Part shown: positions 33,657-42,732 of the stretch, piece by piece
Position numbering within the stretch: the stretch's first letter is position 1
Layout of the letters: the number at the start of each line of letters is the position of its first letter
NCBI GenBank assembly: GCA_031261345.1
Contig: JAISKC010000065.1
Span: 1 to 64,000, forward strand
Length of the DNA: 64,000 nt
Source: Eubacteriales Family XIII. Incertae Sedis bacterium
GTDB taxonomy: Bacteria; Bacillota; Clostridia; Peptostreptococcales; Anaerovoracaceae
Direction: 5' to 3'
Notes under the pieces: model-generated
What the model saw: only the letters and a program-made list of their open reading frames with translations
What the model was told of the DNA's origin: nothing
Database searches by the model: none
Position numbers and translations under genes: made by a program

Positions 33657-36600
33657 TTATGCGAGATAGTCCTTCACGGCATACTCCTCACTGTAGACCT
33701 CTCTTCTTTTCGCCGCCTTCACAGCCGCGAATACCACGATTGCCGCAATGACAGCGAAGAGTATCGTCCAGACATCGAAGATTGCCATCGGCTGCGTGAT
33801 GTCCTCGAGTATCAGGAACAGCACGATTCCGGCTATCGAGAAGAGGCCGGCCGCCGTGAGCCAGTTCTTCCTGCGTTTTTCAAGTTTCTGCCCATCTTCG
33901 TCCTCGCTTCTTCTGTTTCTGAAGAATGCATAGATTGTCAGCATCAAGCCCGCAACGACCAAGATGAGATTTGCAAGTGCCCAGTAGTTTCCGAGTCCTC
34001 CGAATAGTGGCACTCCGCTGTCCGTGATTGCAGTCGTTCCCGTGCCGCCGCTGAGCGGTGTGTCCTCGCCCGCAATTGGCGTGGTCGCATCATTGCCGCC
34101 CGCCTCTGCTGCATCTAGGTTGTCAACGGCCGTGTCCGTCTCCGTTCCAGGCACTACCGGTGTTTGATTTCCCGTAGTAGCGGCAGGTGTCGGTGCGGGT
34201 GCAGGAGCTGGCGCGGGTGTCGGCGCAGGTGTCGGTTCGGGATCGGGTGTAGGTGTAGGTTCGGGCGGAATCACTACCTTAGTATCGTCCGCGATGACCC
34301 AGACTTTGATCGTCGCCGTAACTTCCTGCGGCGTGCCCTTGTATGCGATGAATTTCACATTGTAGGCCGTCCCGTATACCGGCTTGCCGGACTTGCTCAG
34401 AGTTACATTGACCTTTGCCTTTACGTTCTGGCTTACGACCGAAATGTCCTTCGCCGAGATTTTGCCCTTCGTTCCCGCCATATCGATCAGCCACGACTTC
34501 GCGCCCGACTTGGAGGTGAGAGCCGCGTTGACCTTCACCTTGCTCTTTGCGAGTAATGCCTTTGCCTCGCTCAGCTTGTAAGTGATGTTGTATGCAGTAA
34601 TGGCCGAGCCGTCCTCCTCCGTTTTGGGATTTGGATTGATTATTTGCCTGACATCTCCCTCAGTAACTGTCGCGATGACCGTAACCGTGAGTGTTTTGTC
34701 GCCGTAGATTTTCTCGAAGGTGACGGGATAACTTCCGTTCACTGCAGCGAGATTGCTACCGTCGGCTGTGATGCCATTCCCTGTCGGCGTAGAGCCCTTC
34801 TTTGTATCCTTATCGATAACCCATGTTTTGGCATCTCCGCCCGAAACGAGTTTTGCATCGTCCTTCGCAGGATCCGCATCTCTGAGTTTGATGATTGCCG
34901 CCGCTTCTTCCTTCGTCAGGGAGAAGTTGTCCGCGGTGAGGGCATAGCCGTCCTTGCTCTTCGACGGGTTCTTAGGATCGACTACCGGCTGCACGACATC
35001 TGAGTCGTTGGAGTCAATGACCGTGATGGCGATAATAACAGAAACCGTGACATCATCCTCGTTGGTGTATGTGTAGGTAACAGGGTAGGTGCCTTCTTTC
35101 TTCTCCACCTCGCTGTAATCCGCGATGATACCGTTCTGCTTCACGTCTCCGTCTTGAGTTCCGTCGCTATCGATGTCCCACGCCCAAGAATTGCCGTCCT
35201 TCACGAAGGTTTCGTTCTTCTTTTCCGCGTCCTTGCCGTCCAGAATGTCCTTCAATTCACCAAGTGAGATCTCGAAATTGTCGGCTGTTATCGCCGCGCC
35301 TTCCTTGTCGTTCTCGGGGTGATTCGGATTGACCACGGGCTGCTTGATATCGGACTCATCGCCTGTCGTAACAGTGGCTATTATGGTAACAGAAACCGTA
35401 GCCTTAGGTGTATCCGTATCACCGTCGTCGTCAAAGCTGTATGTGTAAGTAACAGGGTAGCTTCCGTTTTCAGCCTTGATGGTTCCAAGAGTAGTGATGT
35501 TGCCCTGTTCGGGGGCGACCCATAAGTCTTCGTCATCGCCACCGTATGTCCAGCCCCAAGAATCTCCACGATTGATCAATTCGGAATTTTTCGCCACTGG
35601 ATCCAAACTCTCATCAATGAGCTCCTCAGCTTCCGCCTTTGTGAGTGAGAAGTCCTTGGCAATGACGATACCGCGAAGTGCCTCATCGTCATTGAATTCA
35701 TATTTGTAGCCATCAGGAACGACAGTGACCCAGACGGTCTTTTCAGCCGTGTTGGTTTCATCGTCGTCGTCCGTCGCCTCGAATGTTACAGGATAGCTAC
35801 CCTTGTCAACGTTTCCGTCTGTCTTCGGTAGCGTGGGAGCTTTGACTCCCGTGATTGTGCCATCTGCGCCATTGGTCGGATTCACGGCAGCGTCCGCTCC
35901 GTCCTTGTATGCTTCGAGCAAAGCATTTTCGGTCTTTTCCGAAATCGCATTTGCCTCGGAAACAGTCACGATGAAGTCATGCGCGTCGATGATGAGCGGC
36001 AGATTTTCCACAACCCAAATCTTTATCGTCGCGGACACTTCCTGAGCTGTGTCGTCATAAGCTGTGAATGTTGCCGCATATGGTTCTCCTGTCGGCAGAC
36101 CGTCTACATCCTTGTTCGTCGCAGCCGCGAGCGTGTAATCATCTTCAACTATTATGCCAGTGGAAGTGATATCGCCTTTCGTCGATTTCGTATCAAAATC
36201 TATCAGCCACGAAACCGGCGTGCTCTTCCTCAATAGAAGTTCCTTGATTGCGGCATCCTTGTCTTCTGCGTTATCAATCGCAAGAAGTTTCTCCGCCTGA
36301 GTTCTCGAGATGGTGATATCGTAAGCTGTGATTGCCGAGCCGTCCGCATTTTCCGTCGGCTCCTTCACTTCTTTTGCATCGCCCTCTGTGATGGTCAATG
36401 CGACCGTAACGGATACTGTCTGTTTCACGCCATCTTCATCAAGATAGTCTCTTGTGAACGTTACGGGATATGTACCGTTCTTGTACTCGCCATCTGCTGC
36501 TTTTATAGGCAGACCCGAAGGTACGATAGGCGGATTAGCCTTTACCACTCCGGCAAAATCTCCCGTTGTGATTGTTCCGTCGCCGTCATATGTCCAAGTA

Positions 36601-39600
36601 TTTGCATTTGCTTTCTTGACAATTTTGTCCAAGTCAGCGAGCACAGTTTTCGCTTCCGCCGCAGTCAGTTCGAAGTTGTCTGCGGTGATAGCTCCGCCGA
36701 TTGATGCCGGATTGGCAGGATCCTTGCGATCGTTGACATCAGCCTCATCGCCATCGGTGACAGTGACTATTATAGTGACACTTGCCGTCTTGTCATTATC
36801 CTCTGCGTCTTTATAGGTATAAGTGTAGGTAACAGGATAGCTTCCGTTTTCAGCCTCAATATCATTGTCTGTAACTGTGATACCTGTGATGACAGGAGTC
36901 GTAGCCGTACCCGCAGTCTTGTCAATATTCCAAGCAAGTGCTTTTCCGAGATCTACAAGATCGTCAGATATAGTATCACTTGATAGTAATGCCTCAGCCT
37001 CAGCCTTTGTAACCGTGAAGTCCTTGGCAACAATCACGCCGCCAATTTCATTTTCTTCGTAATTGTAGCCATCAGGCACAACGGTCATCCAGACCGTATT
37101 TGCTTCAGCCGTGATTTGTTGTGACGCTGAAGTGCTTGATGATGATGCAGCACCTGAACCATCAATCACTAAGGGGTATGAACCGATTGCCACTTTACCC
37201 TCCACCAATTTTGGTGTAACAGAATCGTCGTTGACGCTCGTAATCGCTGTATCAATGCCGCTAATAGTCGCATTTGCCTTATTTGCAGCCGTGTATTGAG
37301 CAACATCTGCCGGAGATGCAAGGTTGTAGAGGATAGTCGCTTCACTCACATTCACAGTGAAGTCTCGAGCTGTGATTGTTAGGGTCGAGGGATTGTATTC
37401 GTAAGTCACGACAAGCCCGTCATCAGCCAAGACCAAATCATCAATCGATGGAATTCCAGATGTCGGTGTTGCTATCGTTCTGTCATTCCCGCCATATAGA
37501 AGGTATCCGACATATTCATAGTTCACCAAACCGAAGATTGCACCTGCCGCGTCATTGAATTTCGCACTCGGTCCAAGATCAATCACGACATATGGATTCA
37601 ACGGAGAATAAAGTGTTGTCTCCCCACTCTTCCACTGCTTCGTGATTTTGATATCCTCACTGCCGTTTTGGTTGTAATCATTACCGTAATACAGGACGAT
37701 TGTATGCGCCTCTGTTACATTGATCAGCGTGGGGTCTGGGATAGCCGATTCTACGACCGGAGGATTTGCACCAATCGCATAGCCGACAAAGACCTTCTCG
37801 ATATCCTTGGCTTGATTCGCCTTAATATCTGCTATGAAATTATGACCGTCTGTGACCAATTCGTCGTAGTCGAAACTCCCGCCATCGAGTTTGGTGGTTC
37901 CGTCCCTGAGCACATACTTCACTTCCACTTTGTACTTATTTTTATCCTTATATTGTGCGATGACAGTGATGTTGTCTGTAACAGGATCATCATATGGATC
38001 ATATTCATCATTCAAAACATTGCCGTCCTCATCGTGAAGTATTCCGTCATTCACTCCGTCTTCATCGTCATTATCGAAGTCAGCTATCACCCACTTATCA
38101 AAGTCCTTGTCCGTCGGCGGAGTAACTCCAGGTATGAGACTCGGATCGGAGATCCCCTTATCAAGAAGTGTATGACCATCGGGCACGGGAATCACGAGAT
38201 TTCCATCTCCATTGACTGGCGAATCCTCTTTCCATTCGCCGTTGCCACTATCAAACGTTACATTATAAATATCTTCATAAACGGTGACGACAATTGTATG
38301 TGAAAGTGAATATCCAATATCATAGGCATCATCGTAAACAGTAAGAGTAACGGTATAATCTCTTGGCGTTGCTGAATAACCGTTCAAATTCACAGCAGAA
38401 ATCTGTTGATCTTCTGTTTCATACCCTGCAAGGGGATCTGTATCGCTCACCGCATAGCCTACTAAGCAAATTGCGGTCTCAAATCTATCATCAGTATTGA
38501 CACCGGCTTTTTTCAGACCCGAAAGATCAATTATCTGCGCAATTTTATCTACATCATTGGTGGCAACATCATTCTTGTTTATGTCAAAGCCACGAGCGGC
38601 TATCGTGTGTGTATTGTCACCAGAGAAGTTCAGTTCATGATACTCCTCTCCCGAATCTCTTGCGAGTGCAGAAATTTCCGAGAGCGCCCCGATTTTTAAT
38701 GACCGGAGCAACGGATCTGCCTCAACCGTTATTCTTTTTGACACAGTCTGGGCTTGGTTGCCGAGAGAATCTGTCGCGCCATACACGATTGCATATGTAC
38801 CGACGGTTGACGGCAATGACTTTACAGGATTTTTATTTCCATCGACCAAAAGAACACTTTGCGGACGTCCCGTGATAGGATTCACCTGCTCAGAATAGAT
38901 ACCATATATTACATCATCCAAAGTTGTGTCATTGTCAGGATCCGTTATCGTTAAACCTTGCAAAAGATCAAGGCTTGGAGCGGCTGATTTATACACAAAC
39001 GATACGCCACTGACAGAAAGAACAGGTGCCGTATTCGTATAAACCGCTTTCACAGTAACGGGGGCTGTTACTTCCGCCGTGGCTGTGCTGAAAGGCTTGT
39101 TCACATCACCATCGACATACCAACCTTTGAAGGTATATCCATATGCGTTGTGGGTCTCTATCTCCGGCGGCGTTACCGTCCTGAGCACTGTGCCGTGGAG
39201 CACATTCGAGACTGATGTCGGTTCGCCGCTCTTGAGCTTGCCGCCTATTGTGCGACCTTTCTCGTCCAAACCGCCGGTTGCATCAAAGGTAACATCGTAG
39301 CTAAGCGCTCTGTAATTTGCCTTCACAACGAAGTTGCCCGTGACAATTGTATCCTTAGTGAAAACAGTGCCTACCGTTGGAGCAGTGTCGCCGTTCACCG
39401 TGCTACCGCTCAAAATCGTCCAATTGATGAACTCATACCCCGCCTTCTCCGGATTCGCAGGTATCTGCGCCGCCAATCCTGACTGGTCAATGCTCTTGCC
39501 CCTGATGACATCGGAAATCAATTTGATCTGCGTGCTACCATCTTCCTGCACGTACTCGACCGTACGGTATTCGGGGAGATTGATTGTTACGGTAGGTCCA

Positions 39601-41786
39601 TTCGGATTTGAAACTGTCGGCCATGCTGTAGCACCGTTGATCACGACCTTTGATCCATTCTTGAATGTCGTATTGTTTGTGTAATTTGATGACAGGCCCA
39701 ATGGTATCGTCCACGTTACCTCTTTGCCAGCAAGCGATGCGATATCTGCCGCTGCAAAGGTGTATGACAAAATCTGATTTGGACTTGCCCCCGAAATTGC
39801 CGCAGTGCCTCTATTGTAATTTGCACCGCCTACTGTTACATACATTCCATAAATGAGATTGACAACATCAGATGGAGCCGTAATGGTGGGGACGACCTCC
39901 TTTGGGAGGAGATCCTGTACCACAACCGAAGTTATTCCGCTAGTACTTGATGGCATCAGAAATTTGATTTGATAGGCAAGCAAGTCATTCTTGTTTGTCA
40001 AAGTATACGATGGACCAAGATTTGAAAGCGATGTTCCGACGGTCTTCGTGAGTCCAATCACAGCATCTCCATCAGGAGCTGTTGCGCTCGTTGACCCATC
40101 ATATTCTATGTCGTAGTTGTTGAATGCACTGTCAAAATTTTTCGAATAACTGCCTATCGCCCCTGCGTCGTTGCGCACGGGCTTCTTTATGAGATTTCTA
40201 TGGAGAGCAAGGTCCGAATCTGCCATCTTCCGTGCTCTTGTGGAAGTTCCATACATGGCAGTGTTTCCACTGAGTACTGTGGCACTGTCGATTTTTACTT
40301 TTTGCTTGGCATATTGCTCGCCGGCCGCTGCTATACCTCCACCATTTGGTTTTGAACCACCGCCAAAAATTGCATTCCACATATTAACAATATTATCTGA
40401 TACAAATGTTGAGTTAGATATTAGCCTGCTGTTTGTGAGCGTCGTAAAATAGCTGGTGCTCGTACTGCTCATGTAAATTGCGCCACCCTGCCCTTCATGT
40501 ACTTTTTTTGCACCGGCACTTCCTTCATTGAGGGCCCTATTGCCGCTCAGTGTGGAATTTGTTATGTTGATGTTGGCATTCAGGTTTGAGTATGTGCTTT
40601 CATTACCTGAATATATGGCTCCGCCGTAGCTGAATGTGTCACTCTGATCTATTCCGGCAGTGTTTGTGGTATTATTCGCAAATGTACTTCCGGTGATATT
40701 CACTGTGCCTCCACTAGTGAACAAACCGCCACCTAAAGCATGACCGCCTCCAGATGTAACACTACTCGCGCCTCCAGTATAGTTGTTGGTAATACTGGAG
40801 TCTGCGATACTAACATTCCCTTTTACCCATAGACCCGCGCCATACGCAGAGTCACAGTATAGCCTGTTGCCGGTGACCGTAGATCCACTCATAGTGAGAG
40901 CACCGGCGACATATATACCACCACCTCTGGCTGTTCCCTGATAGGAGAGACCGGCTTCAGTAATTCCGGAATTTTTTACTGTAATATTTGTTAATGTCGC
41001 ACTTCCCTTAGTAGCTATACCACCACCGGAGGATGACCCTGCGTGAGGTGAAGGCCAAGCGTTTGGAGTGCCGTAGCAGTTGGTGATGATGACGCCCGAG
41101 AGGTTTAAATCGCTATCCGCGCCGATACCACCACCCTTGTTACTTCCATTCAAGGTAATGTTGCCATCAAATGTAATCGCCCTCGATCCACTGACATTGA
41201 AATGTCTGGCCGTGCCCGTCTGTGTGATGGTGAAAGGCGATGCCGCAGAGAAATTGACATTGCGCGAAATCGTATATGCGCTTGAAATGTTAAAGTTCGC
41301 TCCAATCTCGATATTTGTAATTGAAGAATTTGCAAGTGCATTGCCAAGCTCCGTGCCGCTTGTAACTCGGGTCGCTCCTGCTGGCACCGCGAGTGCGCCT
41401 AACTCCAAAGATTCTTCTGCCGGCTCACTTAGAGCATTGATAGAAAAATCTTCCTGCACCGGATCAGCCTTTGGCTGCTCCTCAGACAGTTCCTCAGGTA
41501 GAGCGTCCACATCATCTACGCCTTCCAAGTTGTCCCCTTCAGGTTCGTCGGCAAGAAGAGCTTCGCCTTCGTCCAGATCTTCGGATTCTATTACTGGATC
41601 TTCCTGCGGCTCCTGCTGTGCGATTGCGTTTTCATCCGCCAAAGCACCGTCTGAAGCAAATGTTGCTGCAGGGACCGCCAACACATAAGTGAATGTCACC
41701 ATTATAGCCATCAAAACAGCTATAGTCCCTTTAAGCCCTCTATTCCTGTTAAAGAATGAAGTCCCCGATCTCCTCTTCATATCCAT
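33657..41786 (-). CDS. Giant surface protein B, 2709 aa
   Basis: An exported protein with a signal peptide (GLKGTIAVLMAIMVTFTYVL, end ATFAS) and an acidic N-terminal spacer. A right-handed beta-helix region follows, with many GGGIY/GGGIA turns (about 150-500). Next come DUF11-like and InlB-like domains, Ig-type domains, and nine copies of an ITADNF-type repeat ending VTFE or VTYTYT. A Pro-rich linker (PTPDPEPTPAPTPAPAPA) precedes the three-helix anchor (from about 2572): DTPLSGG, helix, basic loop, helix ending ILEDITQPM, helix, end DYLA. ATG at 41786 has GGAGG upstream. It lies behind the sensor gene 41930 on the same strand, with an ECF-like promoter between them. The architecture suggests an adhesin. 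Confidence 0.85.
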   Translation of the reverse strand: MDMKRRSGTSFFNRNRGLKGTIAVLMAIMVTFTYVLAVPAATFASDGALADENAIAQQEPQEDPVIESEDLDEGEALLADEPEGDNLEGVDDVDALPEELSEEQPKADPVQEDFSINALSEPAEESLELGALAVPAGATRVTSGTELGNALANSSITNIEIGANFNISSAYTISRNVNFSAASPFTITQTGTARHFNVSGSRAITFDGNITLNGSNKGGGIGADSDLNLSGVIITNCYGTPNAWPSPHAGSSSGGGIATKGSATLTNITVKNSGITEAGLSYQGTARGGGIYVAGALTMSGSTVTGNRLYCDSAYGAGLWVKGNVSIADSSITNNYTGGASSVTSGGGHALGGGLFTSGGTVNITGSTFANNTTNTAGIDQSDTFSYGGAIYSGNESTYSNLNANINITNSTLSGNRALNEGSAGAKKVHEGQGGAIYMSSTSTSYFTTLTNSRLISNSTFVSDNIVNMWNAIFGGGSKPNGGGIAAAGEQYAKQKVKIDSATVLSGNTAMYGTSTRARKMADSDLALHRNLIKKPVRNDAGAIGSYSKNFDSAFNNYDIEYDGSTSATAPDGDAVIGLTKTVGTSLSNLGPSYTLTNKNDLLAYQIKFLMPSSTSGITSVVVQDLLPKEVVPTITAPSDVVNLIYGMYVTVGGANYNRGTAAISGASPNQILSYTFAAADIASLAGKEVTWTIPLGLSSNYTNNTTFKNGSKVVINGATAWPTVSNPNGPTVTINLPEYRTVEYVQEDGSTQIKLISDVIRGKSIDQSGLAAQIPANPEKAGYEFINWTILSGSTVNGDTAPTVGTVFTKDTIVTGNFVVKANYRALSYDVTFDATGGLDEKGRTIGGKLKSGEPTSVSNVLHGTVLRTVTPPEIETHNAYGYTFKGWYVDGDVNKPFSTATAEVTAPVTVKAVYTNTAPVLSVSGVSFVYKSAAPSLDLLQGLTITDPDNDTTLDDVIYGIYSEQVNPITGRPQSVLLVDGNKNPVKSLPSTVGTYAIVYGATDSLGNQAQTVSKRITVEADPLLRSLKIGALSEISALARDSGEEYHELNFSGDNTHTIAARGFDINKNDVATNDVDKIAQIIDLSGLKKAGVNTDDRFETAICLVGYAVSDTDPLAGYETEDQQISAVNLNGYSATPRDYTVTLTVYDDAYDIGYSLSHTIVVTVYEDIYNVTFDSGNGEWKEDSPVNGDGNLVIPVPDGHTLLDKGISDPSLIPGVTPPTDKDFDKWVIADFDNDDEDGVNDGILHDEDGNVLNDEYDPYDDPVTDNITVIAQYKDKNKYKVEVKYVLRDGTTKLDGGSFDYDELVTDGHNFIADIKANQAKDIEKVFVGYAIGANPPVVESAIPDPTLINVTEAHTIVLYYGNDYNQNGSEDIKITKQWKSGETTLYSPLNPYVVIDLGPSAKFNDAAGAIFGLVNYEYVGYLLYGGNDRTIATPTSGIPSIDDLVLADDGLVVTYEYNPSTLTITARDFTVNVSEATILYNLASPADVAQYTAANKANATISGIDTAITSVNDDSVTPKLVEGKVAIGSYPLVIDGSGAASSSSTSASQQITAEANTVWMTVVPDGYNYEENEIGGVIVAKDFTVTKAEAEALLSSDTISDDLVDLGKALAWNIDKTAGTATTPVITGITVTDNDIEAENGSYPVTYTYTYKDAEDNDKTASVTIIVTVTDGDEADVNDRKDPANPASIGGAITADNFELTAAEAKTVLADLDKIVKKANANTWTYDGDGTITTGDFAGVVKANPPIVPSGLPIKAADGEYKNGTYPVTFTRDYLDEDGVKQTVSVTVALTITEGDAKEVKEPTENADGSAITAYDITISRTQAEKLLAIDNAEDKDAAIKELLLRKSTPVSWLIDFDTKSTKGDITSTGIIVEDDYTLAAATNKDVDGLPTGEPYAATFTAYDDTAQEVSATIKIWVVENLPLIIDAHDFIVTVSEANAISEKTENALLEAYKDGADAAVNPTNGADGTITGVKAPTLPKTDGNVDKGSYPVTFEATDDDDETNTAEKTVWVTVVPDGYKYEFNDDEALRGIVIAKDFSLTKAEAEELIDESLDPVAKNSELINRGDSWGWTYGGDDEDLWVAPEQGNITTLGTIKAENGSYPVTYTYSFDDDGDTDTPKATVSVTIIATVTTGDESDIKQPVVNPNHPENDKEGAAITADNFEISLGELKDILDGKDAEKKNETFVKDGNSWAWDIDSDGTQDGDVKQNGIIADYSEVEKKEGTYPVTYTYTNEDDVTVSVIIAITVIDSNDSDVVQPVVDPKNPSKSKDGYALTADNFSLTKEEAAAIIKLRDADPAKDDAKLVSGGDAKTWVIDKDTKKGSTPTGNGITADGSNLAAVNGSYPVTFEKIYGDKTLTVTVIATVTEGDVRQIINPNPKTEEDGSAITAYNITYKLSEAKALLAKSKVKVNAALTSKSGAKSWLIDMAGTKGKISAKDISVVSQNVKAKVNVTLSKSGKPVYGTAYNVKFIAYKGTPQEVTATIKVWVIADDTKVVIPPEPTPTPDPEPTPAPTPAPAPAPAPTPAATTGNQTPVVPGTETDTAVDNLDAAEAGGNDATTPIAGEDTPLSGGTGTTAITDSGVPLFGGLGNYWALANLILVVAGLMLTIYAFFRNRRSEDEDGQKLEKRRKNWLTAAGLFSIAGIVLFLILEDITQPMAIFDVWTILFAVIAAIVVFAAVKAAKRREVYSEEYAVKDYLA

Positions 41787-41845
41787 GATATACCTCCATA
41801 CAAAAAAACTGCTGACAAAGAAATTGTTTCCCCATGTCAATAATA

Positions 41846-41871
41846 GACGAGGGCAAACATTTAATTGTTGC
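41846..41871 (-). promoter_or_regulatory. ECF-sigma-type promoter before surface gene B
   Basis: On the minus strand GCAACA (41866-41871), exactly 16 bases, CGTC (41846-41849), then TATT. The boxes and spacing match promoters of ECF sigma factors of the SigM/SigX/SigW kind in Bacillus. The predicted leader is about 50 bases and contains the GGAGG site. The nearest ECF gene is the sensor-fused sigma factor at 42733. Confidence 0.45.
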
Positions 41872-41929
41872 TCGGATTCATTTTATATAATTGGTTTTAT
41901 GGATAAATTCTGGTTGAATTACTTATTAC

Positions 41930-42586
41930 TTATTCGTAGACCACTTCCGAAGCTTCATCGGTGTCTATGTGGAAGCCGCGGTTCATTATCGCCTTCTGCC
42001 CGTGCTCATCGGTGTATACAAAGTTCAGGGTGTAGTCTCCGTCCGCCTTGCTTGAGATAAGATTTGCAAATACGCCCGCAAGTTTGTCCCCTGTGCCGGT
42101 TGCAACGACCTCTTCAGTGTCGGCGTTTGCTATGGACCAAGAGAAATTCCCTCCGGCGGCATTTAGGCCCGTGACGAAAGCGTCCTTGGGATTGAGATGA
42201 CCGCAGTCACATTCTCCGCCGATGAAGGCGATGTTGCCGGCAACGACAGGAGCGATAACGGCCTCATTTGCAGGCTCGGGCGCAGTCGGGACTTCTTTCG
42301 AAGCTACTACTTGATTCGGAGTGCTCGCCGGTGCGGTTGGCTCAAATGCCCCATCGGCATAGGCGACTACTCCACAGGTGATGAGTGCTGTGGTGGCGGA
42401 TACGAAAGCCGTACATCTGAGAATTTCGGAGGCTTTGTCAGAATGAAAAAGTGGGCCACCGGTGGTAGCCTTTATGTTTGCAGTACACGACGCAACAAGC
42501 CTGCTCACCTCTGGTGCAGCAAGCGAGGAACCGATTTCTTCCCCTATTACATCTCCTAAAACTGTGCTGTATAACATCTCTAACAT
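41930..42586 (-). CDS. Membrane sensor paralogue lacking the sigma part
   Basis: This 218-residue protein has a short cytosolic N-terminus, one transmembrane helix (about 56-76, LRCTAFVSATTALITCGVVA), a Pro/Ala linker and an external domain with GGECDCGHLNP near 123-133, ending DGDYTLNFVYTDEHG. From residue 7, STVLGDVIGEEIGSSL aligns with STVLGSIMADSIGSSI at residue 217 of the sigma fusion at 42733, so it is that protein without sigma regions 2 and 4. AAGGAGAT precedes the ATG. It diverges from the sigma gene with 146 bases between. It is perhaps a co-sensor, decoy or signal modulator. Confidence 0.7.
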   Translation of the reverse strand: MLEMLYSTVLGDVIGEEIGSSLAAPEVSRLVASCTANIKATTGGPLFHSDKASEILRCTAFVSATTALITCGVVAYADGAFEPTAPASTPNQVVASKEVPTAPEPANEAVIAPVVAGNIAFIGGECDCGHLNPKDAFVTGLNAAGGNFSWSIANADTEEVVATGTGDKLAGVFANLISSKADGDYTLNFVYTDEHGQKAIMNRGFHIDTDEASEVVYE

Positions 42587-42695
42587 TATCTCCTTACACT
42601 ATAATAGACACCTAAACGTCCAAAATTACTGCTTTATTTCCGATTTTTTTTCTATTACAATAATCTGAAAATTTTAAAATAATAAATATCGAGTG

Positions 42696-42724
42696 TTGCA
42701 AAATACCAATCGGGGGGGTAATAT
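42696..42724 (+). promoter_or_regulatory. Promoter of the sigma gene with a G7 tract in the spacer
   Basis: TTGCAA (42696-42701), 17 bases ending in seven Gs (42712-42718), then TAATAT (42719-42724). The ATG follows eight bases after the -10 box, so the message has almost no leader. A change in G number would alter the spacer length. Confidence 0.5.
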
Positions 42725-42732
42725 CTTTAACT

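Noticed and set aside
41080-41688. 202-codon plus-strand frame opposite the start of surface gene B
   Set aside because: Ser/Pro-rich antisense of the acidic N-terminal spacer of protein B; no start signal.
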